Source: CAMTWZ01 sp041749075
GTDB lineage: Bacteria; Bacteroidota; Rhodothermia; Balneolales; HLUCCA01
Length of the DNA stretch: 64,000 bases
Direction: 5' to 3'
Assembly (NCBI GenBank): GCA_041749075.1
Contig: JBGTBY010000035.1
Location: forward strand, 186,001 to 250,000
A model generated the notes under the pieces. That model ran no database searches. It was not told the origin of the DNA and was given only the letters and a program-made list of their open reading frames with translations. A program made the position numbers and the translations under genes. This document shows positions 26,946 to 36,299 of the stretch, one piece after another (within the stretch, counting starts at the first letter, position 1; each line of letters begins with the position of its first letter).

Positions 26946-28267
26946 TTTCACTCGTCATCCTGCTCCTACAAATAACCTTCGGCGACATCCGAATCCACTC
27001 GGATGACAGCCAACTATCGACCTATGAGGCGGTTGAACGGCCCGTCGGACTCTACTCCGACGAGGCTTTCGCCCTCTACACAGACCGTCTCAAATCTCAG
27101 CTCGACGACAACGGCTATTGGTATGCCGACATCTCCATCCTTCGAGCGGAAATTGATTCATCCACATCCCGAATCCATATTGATTTGCGGATCAATGCCA
27201 AAGAACAGGTCCGAATCGGCTTTCTGAAATTGGATGGAGCCAAAATCGTTAAAGAAGATTATGTGCTTCGGGTGATGCGGTTTGAATCTGACAAGCCGGC
27301 TACACGCGCCGAATTGGTGCGACTCCAAGGCCGAATCCAGCAAACGGGCTACTATCGGACCATCGACGATCCGAGGCTCATCACAATAGGGGATGAAGAT
27401 GGAGTCCTATTCAAGGTAGTTGAGCGTTCGCAAAGCCGGACAGATGTCTTACTGGGATATACCCGGAATGAATTGATCGGTCAGGTCGATCTGCAATTTC
27501 GCCATTTGTTCTCACCCGGATCTCGATTTGATGTCAAATTTGAACGAATGCAGCCCTTGCAGACGCGCTTGGTGTCGGAGATCGGATATCGGAATCTGTA
27601 CGGCGGTCTCCGGCTTTATCAGCAAGATTCCACGTATTTCAGTCGAAGTTGGACGCTCGGCGCCGATTTGGATCTCGACGCGTCGTATTCCATCGGTGCA
27701 TGGGTTGAACAGCAGGTAACATCTGTTGGAACGGCGCCGGCTTCGCTGAACATATCCGATGGATCGAGATTTCTAACCGGACTCCGGATGCGGTGGACTT
27801 CGATTCAAGGTAGCAACGCCATCGTTTCCGCTGGAACGGGCTTTCGTGACGGCAATCGTGTGAATACAGGCGAGATCGGATGGATGATGTTACGACCTAC
27901 ATCTGGTAGAATCGTTTGGGTGTGGATGGGGGAGGCCGGAGCTCAAGTGTCGAGCGTCGATGTTGCGCCCGATAACCAATACCGATTTGGTGGAGCGTTA
28001 AGCTTTCGAGGGTATCGGGAAGATGAATTGCAAGCTCAGCGATTCCTATGGACTGAATTGGAAAGTCGTTATCGATTGGATTCCGAAACCTATGCGTTTC
28101 TGTTTGTTGGAGCCGCAAGTACCCCGATTCGAAACTCCCTGATCAACGGCGGAATCGGTTTTTCATATGACACACGATTGGGTCCGTTGCGGTTCACCTA
28201 TGCCGGATCCTCAGATCGGGGAATCCTGCAAGGCGTTGTGCATTTCAGTCTGTCCAGCGGGTTATAG
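26942..28267 (+). CDS. Omp85-like outer-membrane protein with POTRA region
   Basis: The 441-residue protein starts at GTG 26942, overlapping the speE stop. A short hydrophobic leader (about 1-14) is followed by one complete POTRA-like domain and a partial one (about 38-155) and a predicted beta-barrel with alternating hydrophobic residues to the end. The FRGYREDE segment near residue 358 corresponds to the conserved (V/I)RG(F/Y) lid motif of Omp85 proteins. BamA and TamA are larger, so this is a reduced relative (FhaC/TamA-like), presumably inserted in the outer membrane. Why it is coupled to polyamine genes is not clear. The 3' end overlaps the convergent DUF445 gene by 23 bp. Confidence 0.82.
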   Translation: MISLVILLLQITFGDIRIHSDDSQLSTYEAVERPVGLYSDEAFALYTDRLKSQLDDNGYWYADISILRAEIDSSTSRIHIDLRINAKEQVRIGFLKLDGAKIVKEDYVLRVMRFESDKPATRAELVRLQGRIQQTGYYRTIDDPRLITIGDEDGVLFKVVERSQSRTDVLLGYTRNELIGQVDLQFRHLFSPGSRFDVKFERMQPLQTRLVSEIGYRNLYGGLRLYQQDSTYFSRSWTLGADLDLDASYSIGAWVEQQVTSVGTAPASLNISDGSRFLTGLRMRWTSIQGSNAIVSAGTGFRDGNRVNTGEIGWMMLRPTSGRIVWVWMGEAGAQVSSVDVAPDNQYRFGGALSFRGYREDELQAQRFLWTELESRYRLDSETYAFLFVGAASTPIRNSLINGGIGFSYDTRLGPLRFTYAGSSDRGILQGVVHFSLSSGL

Positions 28268-29276
28268 CCACATCCACCGCCCATACGACCGCGATGATGG
28301 CCAGCATCACCGGTAGAGCGACAACCGGATTCCAGATCAGAAATCCACCGATCGTACCGAGAATGGCACCCAGATATTGAATGTAACGCAGCTGATCGAG
28401 CGTGGCGTCTTTGATGAGCGACTCAAGACGACCCTCATCATAATTCCGCAAGTTATTGGCCATGAGCGATTTAAGATCGAGGCGCATCATGATGTCGTAC
28501 ACACTATCGATAAGTCGCTTTTCGACATCGACGAACTGAAGACTGACTTCATCCGGCAGGCTATCGAGCCAATCATGCACCTTCACCAAATGCGGTTCGA
28601 CGAGCTCCGGGAGATTAAGTAGAGCCTTATCCACGATTTTATTCCAATGCTCCGTACGGGTTTTCTTGTACACGCTGAACGCCATACGCTCCAAACGTGA
28701 GTCGGAGACGGATTCTTCCACATGCTCCATCAGACCGGTCGCGATGTCTTTGCGAAAATCCTCATCCGCCACCACATCCCGTATCTGTTGCAGGATGAAC
28801 TCATTCAAGTCGATGCGAAACGCATCTTGTTGTACGATGGCACGGGTTTGCTCGGTGATGCGACCCAGATAGTCGGCAAATACGCCTGAGGTCACCAACT
28901 TCGCGCGAATCGCTTCTGGATTGATCAGATTCTGAACCACGGCTTGCGACAATTTCTCGACGATGCGTTCTTTTTGAGCCGGAATCAGTCCGTGGCCGAG
29001 CAGCGGACGCTTGTAACGAGGCCGAAACAGCATGGTGATGGCCAACCAGTTCGTTCCGAATCCGATCAATCCGCTGACGGATAAGATGCGGATCAGCGCA
29101 TCATGATCCCAAAAAAACGATATCAGGAAGGATGCGGCCAGAATCGGGGGGATCGCCTCTAACCAAGATTTCCTTGCGTGTGCGACAGGTGCCGGCGAGG
29201 CAACCAGAAGCGTGGGTTGTGGCGGGACCGCAGGTGGAGTGTGCTTGCGGATGAGATCGAGAACGGAACGGATCAT
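28245..29276 (-). CDS. DUF445 membrane protein
   Basis: The 343-residue protein fits DUF445: two membrane helices near residues 43-75, then the family motif GTNWLAITMLFRP at 74-86, a long helical cytoplasmic or periplasmic middle, and a C-terminal membrane hairpin (LGAILGTIGGFLIW to IAVVWAVDVAI). The function of DUF445 proteins is not established. It is the last gene of a leftward unit after DUF494, with a 16-bp gap. Confidence 0.88.
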   Translation of the reverse strand: MIRSVLDLIRKHTPPAVPPQPTLLVASPAPVAHARKSWLEAIPPILAASFLISFFWDHDALIRILSVSGLIGFGTNWLAITMLFRPRYKRPLLGHGLIPAQKERIVEKLSQAVVQNLINPEAIRAKLVTSGVFADYLGRITEQTRAIVQQDAFRIDLNEFILQQIRDVVADEDFRKDIATGLMEHVEESVSDSRLERMAFSVYKKTRTEHWNKIVDKALLNLPELVEPHLVKVHDWLDSLPDEVSLQFVDVEKRLIDSVYDIMMRLDLKSLMANNLRNYDEGRLESLIKDATLDQLRYIQYLGAILGTIGGFLIWNPVVALPVMLAIIAVVWAVDVAITRWTD

Positions 29277-29292
29277 GGAGTGTCCGTACGGA

Positions 29293-29703
29293 CTAATGGA
29301 TCGTCTCGTTGCCGCTCAGAGAGGTTCCTTTGTCGAACAACACTTCAACCACAATGGCTTTGATTTTGTCCAGTGGGGCGCGTTCCAAAGATTGGAACAT
29401 CACTTTTTCAATGACTTTTTCAAGTCCCAGCGCATCCAGCACGCCCAGATTCACAAGATCCAACAAATAACCATAGGCGGCGGGGGAGATCATCATCCGC
29501 TCGGCAAAATGAAGCACGCGAGGGGATGGGGAGCCGGCGATGGTCGGATATTTCTGCAGAATCCAAGAATAGGCCGCACTCAGTTGCGAGGGGTTGTAAC
29601 CGGAAACGGATTCTTCAGGGAGAGTCGTCAGGTCTTCACCAATTTGAAGACGTTTGACCAACACCACAATCAGATCGATAATATGTTGTTGTGAACTAGC
29701 CAA
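29293..29703 (-). CDS. DUF494/Smg-like protein
   Basis: The 136-residue all-helical protein resembles the Smg family (DUF494): an N-terminal helix IIDLIVVLVKRL, a central variable part, and the C-terminal pattern YGYLLDLVNLGVLDALGLEKVIEKVM followed by LDKIKAIVVEVLFDK, equivalent to the RGFL...GILD...VID and WVVLMVLFNQ segments of Smg. No ATG is available; the start is a TTG that overlaps the ybeY end by 8 bp. Smg is found near DprA and topoisomerase genes in enterics but its role is unknown. Confidence 0.78.
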   Translation of the reverse strand: MASSQQHIIDLIVVLVKRLQIGEDLTTLPEESVSGYNPSQLSAAYSWILQKYPTIAGSPSPRVLHFAERMMISPAAYGYLLDLVNLGVLDALGLEKVIEKVMFQSLERAPLDKIKAIVVEVLFDKGTSLSGNETIH

Positions 29704-30145
29704 TGGAGCTGAGGTAGAGGTCTTCTTTTTGGGTCATCAAGGCTTTGTCGGCTGGTGTGCCATCGTTCAACCCACACACATGGAGCAAGCCATGAATCAA
29801 CACGCGGGAATATTCTTGTATTACGGGAACACCCAATTCATGGGCTTGTTCTTCGATACGCGATGCGCACATCACCAAAGAGCCTTCCAGATTGTCTTTG
29901 GCACCTTCGTCGTGGTAATGAAACGAAATGATATCGGTGACATAATCGCGCTGAAGATGATTCTTATTCACATCCAGAATCTCGTTTTCGTCCACATAAA
30001 CGAGTTCGACCATTGAGAAGGAGACGCCTTCGCCCGTACTCACCGCATTGATGCAGGCTAGGGCGGTGGATTCGGTTACAGGAATGTCCTGACCCGAGTC
30101 GTTGATCAGGTCGAGTTCGGTTCCGGCTCCGGGGTTAGTCGTCAA
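29696..30145 (-). CDS. ybeY: Endoribonuclease YbeY
   Basis: YbeY is a zinc RNase for 16S rRNA maturation and ribosome quality control. The 149-residue protein has the metal motif HGLLHVCGLND at 118-128 with the three-His/Asp set, and the DIISFHY strand at about 71-77. The start is TTG, preceded by AAGGA at proper spacing; no ATG exists in frame. It overlaps the upstream unknown gene by 11 bp and the downstream DUF494 gene by 8 bp. Confidence 0.92.
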   Translation of the reverse strand: MTTNPGAGTELDLINDSGQDIPVTESTALACINAVSTGEGVSFSMVELVYVDENEILDVNKNHLQRDYVTDIISFHYHDEGAKDNLEGSLVMCASRIEEQAHELGVPVIQEYSRVLIHGLLHVCGLNDGTPADKALMTQKEDLYLSSIG

Positions 30146-30590
30146 AAGTGAATCCTTCGAAATCTATGGTATCTGTGAGGGAAAGGGCCACGCTGCTCAT
30201 CATGAGCTCGGGCGCGATTTTGGTGAAATCACCACGTAGGATGGAATCTTCGACATTGGCATACAGACTGCAACCGGCTTGTTTCTCAACAATGAGGCCG
30301 CTTGTGAGTCCGTTCTGTTTGCCGAAGAATGTGACTTGCTCGAGGAGATCGCTGGTCAAAAACCCATTGCAATTTTGAAGTTGCAAAAACGCGCTTGCCG
30401 AATAAACGGAGACCATGTTTGTAAGGAGTCCGTCCACTTCGATATCCAGGTGGATTTCAAGAGCGAGCTTGCGGTTGGTTTCGGCATCTTTGATTTCGAA
30501 ACGTACCGTGTTGCCCGAAGTCTTGGCTTCCACATTGAACAACGAGGTCAAATTTTCGATGATCGATTCGCGATTCAGTTCCTGTATCAT
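30135..30590 (-). CDS. Hypothetical protein upstream of ybeY
   Basis: I do not recognise this 151-residue acidic protein. It has no signal peptide or membrane helix, and the pattern alternates strands and helices (KLALEIHLDIEVDG, MVSVYSASAFLQLQ, LTSGLIVEKQAGCSLYANV), so a soluble alpha/beta fold is likely. It lies between the DUF2723 gene (30 bp gap) and ybeY (11 bp overlap) and is surely translated with ybeY. Possible link to ribosome maturation is only positional. Confidence 0.75.
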   Translation of the reverse strand: MIQELNRESIIENLTSLFNVEAKTSGNTVRFEIKDAETNRKLALEIHLDIEVDGLLTNMVSVYSASAFLQLQNCNGFLTSDLLEQVTFFGKQNGLTSGLIVEKQAGCSLYANVEDSILRGDFTKIAPELMMSSVALSLTDTIDFEGFTFDD

Positions 30591-30620
30591 GGTTCGAATA
30601 TAGGCATGAAATGGGTGGTT

Positions 30621-33590
30621 TTAATCACCCATGATGCGTTGAACGTTGGCTTTGCTTTCGGCGGCAGATGTCGGAAACGGAATCCGTTGCCCGGTAATTG
30701 TCGCCACTTTTTCGGAAATCGCAAGGGCTTCATCCGTCAATCCTGCTTCAAAAAAGATATGCTGCGCGATCATGAAACGGCTCGAATCGAAGGATATTTC
30801 CCGAACCATGGCATCGCGTTGAGTGCTAAATGTGCGGATCTGATTTTGAATTGTCCTACGTTTCGATAAATCACCGCGGTTTCGCTGCATGTCCTCATCA
30901 AGAGAATTCATAGCCACTTCGATGCGATCGATCCGTTCCATATTGCGAATCATGGATTGTTCGATATCGCTCATCGCCTCCTTGGCCAAACTGACGGACC
31001 GTTCAGTTTCACCTAATTGTACATACCGGTACGCATAGGTGACCATGGATGTGAGATCGCCTCGGATGGTGGTGAACGGAATCTTTTCCTCACCCCAGCG
31101 CAACCAGACCAACGCGCTGTCAGGCTGACCGGCACGGCCCCATTCCTGCGCTTGTCGTGTGATCACCGTGCGGTAGTTATCCATCATCCGGCGGATGTTC
31201 TCATCGAAATAGGCATTCTCATTATCGATTTCACGGAAACGGAATGAGCGGAGTCGGTTTCCATGGATGATGGGGTCGACCACGCCGAACGGATCATCAT
31301 GTTTTACAGGAACCACACGGAAGGCTTTACCTTCAAGACGGAAATAGGGCTGAAGATTGAGCTGTCCGTCGGACGATACCGTGATCGCGAAATAGACCGG
31401 ACGTTTCCATTCATTCGTACGAAGGATATCCATCACCATGTCGTCTTGCACACGAGTATAGTACATGCGGTTACCTTGGGCATCCTGACCTAGGAAATTC
31501 CCTTCATAGTAGAATCGAAGTTCATCATCCAGAACGTCGACGGGCACTCCGAAGCCCATTTCAGGCACGAATGGAATGGAGAGAGTTCCATTTTCGACGG
31601 AGCTGTCGGATGCTTCGAACGCATTGCGGAGCATCGGTTTGTTCACCGGGATGGTGACTTCCTTTGGTGTCCAGAAATGATCTGGCCTTGTGAACTGAAA
31701 CTTCTCCTCGATTCGATCCACTTGTTCATCCGTCAAGGAAATCGGAACCGGAGGCGATTCATAATTCCATTTGTTCTTCATCTGTTTGATGTACCAACCG
31801 GTATTCAGCAGACTCAGATTCACCACGCGAACATCACGGCGAACGCCTTCCACATCTTGCAGATACCAAAGCGGGAAGGTGTCGTTATCTCCATTCGTGA
31901 AGATGATCGCATAAGGCGCGACCGAATTCAGAAGGTTATAGGCATAATCAGGCGCCACATACTGTAGAGTGCGGTCGTGGTCATCCCAATTCTGATATCC
32001 CATCCAAACTGGAACTGAAATGAACAGGAGGGCAGCCGTGGAGTATGCCAAGGCATTGGATTTAAATTGCTGACCGATCAATTGAATCAAGGAAAACGCG
32101 CCAATACCCATCCAGATGGCAAATGCAAAAAACGACCCTGTATAGGAATAGTCTCGCTCACGGGGCTGAAACGGATACTGGTTCAGATACAGCACGATCG
32201 CTATTCCGGTCACCACAAATAGAACCAGAACCACAGTGGCACGCTTCCAATCGCTCTGAAAATGGTAGAACATACCGACCAATCCCAACAGGAACGGAAG
32301 GTAAAAATAAACATTATGGGCTTTATTGGATTCGTTGTCGGATGGTGAGAATCCGCTCACCCAATTCGCATCCTGGATGTCGTGATCTCGCCCGATGAAG
32401 TTCCAAGCAAAATAGCGGAAGTACATATGTCCGAGCTGATAATGCCAGAAGAACGCTAGATCCGAACTGTATTGAGCATATTTTTCCACATGGCGAGCTT
32501 CGCGGGAGTACCGGCGGGGAAACAAGGATTCTTTGGTACGATCGATGTTTCCGGTTTCATTATTGAATGTGTTACCAGACAGGAGGGGAGTGGAACCGTA
32601 TTGCTCACGGTTCAAGTAGGAAACGATATCTCTAACGCTCTCTGGTGAGTTCTGATCGATCGGAGGGTTGGCCATCGACCGAATGATGATGAGCGAATAG
32701 GTTGAATATCCGATCAGGATGCAACCATAAGCCAACAAAAACATGTTCAGCCATTTCATGCGACGTTTGTGAGTCAGGTAGATACCAAGGATGATCAGTC
32801 CAGACACGATCATGAAAAACGAAGCTGCGCCGATGAGACCACCTGTCGCATCCGACATCGTTCCCATTAAGGTTGGAAGCTGAATCACGGTGATCGGATA
32901 GATCAGGAAGAAAAGACCGATGCTAACGAGGCCAGCTACGATGAATGAGAGGAATGTGAACTCATATTTCTTGAAATAAATGATCATCGCTATGGCGAAC
33001 AAGGCCAACAAACTCAGCAAGTGGACACCGAAGGCCAATCCGAACAAATAAACGATGAAAATGAGCCATCTCTCATTACCAGGTTGGTCGTGTTTTTCCG
33101 ACCATTTCAAGGCCAACCAAACCACCAACGACGTGAAAAACATGGATAAGGCATATGTCTCGGCTTCAACCGCACTGATCCAGAAACTGTCTGTTACGGA
33201 AAAGGCTATCGCGCCAATGATAGCCCCACTGTATGTTGCGACTCGATCGATATAATCGTATGTATCAGGGTGTCCTTTCATTTCGATGATGAAACGGACA
33301 ATGATCAAATACAGGAATAAGATGGTACCTGCGCTCGCAATAGCGCTGTACACGTTCATGCTCAGAGCCACATAGTCAGACGGTACAAACATGGAGAAAA
33401 GGCGCCCAATCAGAAGAAAGAATGGTGCCCCTGGCGGATGAGGAATCTGCAAAAGGTGGGAGGTGGCCGTCCATTCAGGAGAGTCCCAAAACGCAGTCGT
33501 CAATGGCATTGTCAATAAATAGATAACCAACGAGGCGAAAAACGTGATCGCACCGAAAAGTTTATTCAGTGATTTGTGGTCTTTTTGCAT
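30621..33590 (-). CDS. DUF2723 multi-span membrane protein (glycosyltransferase-like)
   Basis: The 989-residue protein (start at ATG 33590; a TTG 27 bases upstream is less likely) belongs to DUF2723, common in Bacteroidota. Eleven or more membrane helices fill about residues 12-555; the N-terminal loop AFWDSPEWTATSHLLQIPHPPGAP matches the PMT/GT-C type catalytic loop region with acidic residues. A loop TNGDNDTFPLWYLQ near residue 560 and a long soluble C-terminal domain follow, with TPR-like helices near the end. Family members are thought to transfer sugars on the periplasmic side; donor and target are not known. It heads a five-gene leftward unit. Confidence 0.88.
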   Translation of the reverse strand: MQKDHKSLNKLFGAITFFASLVIYLLTMPLTTAFWDSPEWTATSHLLQIPHPPGAPFFLLIGRLFSMFVPSDYVALSMNVYSAIASAGTILFLYLIIVRFIIEMKGHPDTYDYIDRVATYSGAIIGAIAFSVTDSFWISAVEAETYALSMFFTSLVVWLALKWSEKHDQPGNERWLIFIVYLFGLAFGVHLLSLLALFAIAMIIYFKKYEFTFLSFIVAGLVSIGLFFLIYPITVIQLPTLMGTMSDATGGLIGAASFFMIVSGLIILGIYLTHKRRMKWLNMFLLAYGCILIGYSTYSLIIIRSMANPPIDQNSPESVRDIVSYLNREQYGSTPLLSGNTFNNETGNIDRTKESLFPRRYSREARHVEKYAQYSSDLAFFWHYQLGHMYFRYFAWNFIGRDHDIQDANWVSGFSPSDNESNKAHNVYFYLPFLLGLVGMFYHFQSDWKRATVVLVLFVVTGIAIVLYLNQYPFQPRERDYSYTGSFFAFAIWMGIGAFSLIQLIGQQFKSNALAYSTAALLFISVPVWMGYQNWDDHDRTLQYVAPDYAYNLLNSVAPYAIIFTNGDNDTFPLWYLQDVEGVRRDVRVVNLSLLNTGWYIKQMKNKWNYESPPVPISLTDEQVDRIEEKFQFTRPDHFWTPKEVTIPVNKPMLRNAFEASDSSVENGTLSIPFVPEMGFGVPVDVLDDELRFYYEGNFLGQDAQGNRMYYTRVQDDMVMDILRTNEWKRPVYFAITVSSDGQLNLQPYFRLEGKAFRVVPVKHDDPFGVVDPIIHGNRLRSFRFREIDNENAYFDENIRRMMDNYRTVITRQAQEWGRAGQPDSALVWLRWGEEKIPFTTIRGDLTSMVTYAYRYVQLGETERSVSLAKEAMSDIEQSMIRNMERIDRIEVAMNSLDEDMQRNRGDLSKRRTIQNQIRTFSTQRDAMVREISFDSSRFMIAQHIFFEAGLTDEALAISEKVATITGQRIPFPTSAAESKANVQRIMGD

Positions 33591-33655
33591 ATGATGTAGC
33601 GTTCCGAAAATTGGCAAGATAAGCCTTGAAATTACTTAGAAATCCTCATTTCAGC

Positions 33656-35137
33656 ATGATGAAAAACGACACCCAAGAACTATTCAGCACCCGATGGGGA
33701 ATGTTGGTAAGCATCCTAGGAATTGCGGTTGGTACTGGAAATATTTGGCGTTTCCCGCGCATCGCGGCACAGAACAGCGGCGAAGATGGTGCCGGTGCGT
33801 TCCTTGTGGCTTGGGTTGTGTTTTTGCTGATGTGGTCGATTCCGCTGATCATCGCTGAGTACGCGATCGGACGGGCCGGGCGCAAAGGCACGGTTGGATC
33901 ATTCATCAAGGTCGGTGGCCCCCAAACCGCTTGGATGGGTGCCTTCGTCGGTTTCGTGGCCATGGCCATCATGTTCTACTATAGTGTGGTAGCCGGATGG
34001 TGCATGTACTATTTCGGAACAGCTATCACCAGCGGCTTGCCGACGGATGTGGATGGTGCCAGTGCCATGTGGTATGGATTTCAAGCCGGATGGCTGCCGG
34101 TTGTTTTTCATGGGTTGGCGATGGGGTTGGGCGGATGGGTGGTGCTCAATGGTGTGAAATCCATCGAGCGAGTGAATAAAGTGCTGATTCCGTCACTGAT
34201 ACTAATACTACTGATCAGTTTGGTTCGAGCTGTGACCTTACCGGGAAGTGGTCAGGGAATCGCCTTTTTGTTCACTCCGGACTGGGCCACCTTGGCGTCG
34301 CCACGGATTTGGTTGGAGGCACTCACGCAGAATGCCTGGGATACAGGAGCCGGATGGGGCTTAATCTTAACGTATGCGGCGTATATGCGTCGGCAGGACA
34401 ATGTGACTCTTAGCGCATTCCAGACGGGTATAGGCAACAATGTTGTGTCATTGGTATGCGCTGTCATCATTTTTTCGACGGTTTTTGGCACGTTAGGGGC
34501 AAGCATGTCGCAGGGGGAGGTTTTGAAGGTGATGCAGGATTCTGGTCCGAACTCCACTGGACTCACGTTCATGTGGATGCCACGCTTGTTCGCCGACATC
34601 CCCGGAGGATTCATCATCGGCATCTTGTTTTTCTTGGGTTTAAGCGCCGCGGCATTCAGTTCGTTGATCTCCATGATTGAATTATCCGCCAAACTGTTCA
34701 TTGATCGGGGAATTACACGGAAGTCGGCCGTTATCGGCATTGTAAGCATCGGATTTCTGTTAGGGATTCCATCCGCACGAAGTGCGACCATCTTCGGTAA
34801 CCAAGATTTCGTGTGGGGGCTTGGACTGTTGATTTCCGGCGCGTTCATCGCTTTTGTCGCAATAAGGTATGGAGTGAAGCGATTCAGAACGGAACTGGTA
34901 AACGGGGAGTCGAGTGGGATGCAATCCGGAGTTTGGTTGGAATGGATTTTGAAAGCTGCGATACCCGTGCAAGTTGTGGTCTTGTTGGGATGGTGGATCT
35001 GGCGAAGTGCAACGGAATTTTCGCCAGACACATGGTACGATCCGTTTGATGCGTATTCGGTAATGACATGTTTGGTGCAATGGGGCATCGTAGCCGGGGT
35101 TCTGATCGCTTCAAACAGAAAGCTAAATGGCGCATAA
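33656..35137 (+). CDS. Sodium-dependent transporter, NSS/SNF family
   Basis: The 493-residue protein starts at ATG 33656 (the TTG at 33626 is in frame but unlikely). It has the LeuT-type start: TRWGMLVSILGIAVGTGNIWRFP, whose unwound helix 1 binds sodium and substrate, and about eleven to twelve membrane helices. Later segments such as AYAAYMRRQDNVT and the helix-8 region SAAAFSSLISMIELSA (Na2 site) fit the family. The substrate is probably an amino acid. It is divergent from the DUF2723 gene with a 65-bp gap. Confidence 0.92.
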   Translation: MMKNDTQELFSTRWGMLVSILGIAVGTGNIWRFPRIAAQNSGEDGAGAFLVAWVVFLLMWSIPLIIAEYAIGRAGRKGTVGSFIKVGGPQTAWMGAFVGFVAMAIMFYYSVVAGWCMYYFGTAITSGLPTDVDGASAMWYGFQAGWLPVVFHGLAMGLGGWVVLNGVKSIERVNKVLIPSLILILLISLVRAVTLPGSGQGIAFLFTPDWATLASPRIWLEALTQNAWDTGAGWGLILTYAAYMRRQDNVTLSAFQTGIGNNVVSLVCAVIIFSTVFGTLGASMSQGEVLKVMQDSGPNSTGLTFMWMPRLFADIPGGFIIGILFFLGLSAAAFSSLISMIELSAKLFIDRGITRKSAVIGIVSIGFLLGIPSARSATIFGNQDFVWGLGLLISGAFIAFVAIRYGVKRFRTELVNGESSGMQSGVWLEWILKAAIPVQVVVLLGWWIWRSATEFSPDTWYDPFDAYSVMTCLVQWGIVAGVLIASNRKLNGA

Positions 35138-35171
35138 TTTATATTATGTAAACTAGGATAAATAAAGTGAT

Positions 35172-35198
35172 GGGCAGAGGCCTTTAAACCCTCTGCCC
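35172..35198. terminator. Hairpin between convergent genes
   Basis: GGGCAGAGG (35172-35180) pairs perfectly with CCTCTGCCC (35190-35198) around a 9-base loop. It sits between the transporter and the peroxiredoxin, which converge here. T runs on either side are short, so it may serve as a weak bidirectional terminator. Confidence 0.6.
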
Positions 35199-35214
35199 TT
35201 GCCAAGACTCTGTT

Positions 35215-35682
35215 TTACTGGATGTCGGCGAGCGTTTGACGCACCGCTTCGAAATTCGGAAATTCTTTTGCCAATTCTAGAACTTCAGCATAACGGATCT
35301 TTCCGCTACGATCCACAACGAACGCCGAGCGTTTGGCCACTCCATTGTATCCGAAGAAATCTTCATAGATGGCGCCATATGCGGTTGCCGCTTCTTTGTT
35401 GAAATCACTCAGCAATGGAAAATTATAATTCTCTCTCTTCTTGAACTCGTTCAGAGTAAAGAAACTGTCCACGCTGATTGCTACGACATTTGCATCCAAT
35501 TGCTCATAGTCTTTCATGGTGTCGCGAATCATGCACAATTCTTTGGTGCAGACACCTGTGAAAGCCAGTGGGAAAAACAAAACGACGACGTTTTTGTTTT
35601 GAAACGATTGAAGGCTCACTTCATTTCCGTCGGTGTCTTTCAAGTTAAAGGATGGAGCGACGGATCCGATTTGAATACTCAT
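35215..35682 (-). CDS. Peroxiredoxin (AhpC/TSA family)
   Basis: The 155-residue protein reduces peroxides in the cytoplasm. It has the peroxidatic site PLAFTGVCTKELC with Cys45 as the likely peroxidatic residue and Cys50 as a possible resolving residue, and the FVVDRSGKIRYAEV strand. The PLAFTGVC context resembles the AhpE group; the C45/C50 spacing recalls the BCP group. It overlaps the upstream membrane protein gene by 4 bp and is the last gene of a unit that begins with der or nuoI. Confidence 0.92.
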   Translation of the reverse strand: MSIQIGSVAPSFNLKDTDGNEVSLQSFQNKNVVVLFFPLAFTGVCTKELCMIRDTMKDYEQLDANVVAISVDSFFTLNEFKKRENYNFPLLSDFNKEAATAYGAIYEDFFGYNGVAKRSAFVVDRSGKIRYAEVLELAKEFPNFEAVRQTLADIQ

Positions 35683-36296
35683 AGGGTGGTTCGAATGATG
35701 GTTTTATACGATTTGGAGATCAAAATCACGGCGATGGCATACAATCCCCATGTGATCCAGGCGGATATCATGATCGGGATGGTGACCGCGTCGAGGACTA
35801 ACGCGATTGCGAAGCATACAATTCCCAAGACGATGTTCAGATATCGCTTGTCGCTCAATGAGAACAATCCATAAATCAACAAACCAACGATAATTGCACC
35901 AACTTCATAAATTCCGAACAACAGTTCTTTCAACACAAATGTATGGGAGACAATCAGATGTGATGGCACTAGTAAGAAAGGTATGAACGACAATGCCAGA
36001 GGAAATCGGGTCACGATCGGCTTCGAATCACGAACAACAACCGCTAAAGCGGATAACAGACAGGCGATGGTCAGTGTTTGAAAGGAATCCGTCACATATC
36101 CAGCATCGACGCTCATTGGCCAATGAGGCAACGTCACAATCACCTTCAAAATGAGGGTCAGCACAAACAAAATGCTGGTACTGAAATACAGGATGTGTTG
36201 AAGCGAGCGCTTCATCACCATTACTCGATAGAACGAATACACCGCGTAGAAGGATATTGTGGCGAGTCCGATCATCGCCCATTGTAGGTCATTCAT
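35679..36296 (-). CDS. Polytopic membrane protein, unknown function
   Basis: This 205-residue protein is nearly all hydrophobic, with six to seven membrane helices (for example near residues 5-22, 33-55, 72-87, 98-112, 125-146 and 155-195). I see no signature motif. It overlaps the peroxiredoxin by ATGA and follows a hypothetical gene by 3 bp. It may have a redox or respiratory role since it lies between NuoI and peroxiredoxin, but that rests on position only. Confidence 0.7.
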   Translation of the reverse strand: MNDLQWAMIGLATISFYAVYSFYRVMVMKRSLQHILYFSTSILFVLTLILKVIVTLPHWPMSVDAGYVTDSFQTLTIACLLSALAVVVRDSKPIVTRFPLALSFIPFLLVPSHLIVSHTFVLKELLFGIYEVGAIIVGLLIYGLFSLSDKRYLNIVLGIVCFAIALVLDAVTIPIMISAWITWGLYAIAVILISKSYKTIIRTTL

Positions 36297-36299
36297 GGC

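Noticed and set aside
34252..35205. A 317-codon open frame on the minus strand opposite the sodium transporter
   Set aside because: It is antisense to a conserved membrane protein and has no start region or motif of its own.
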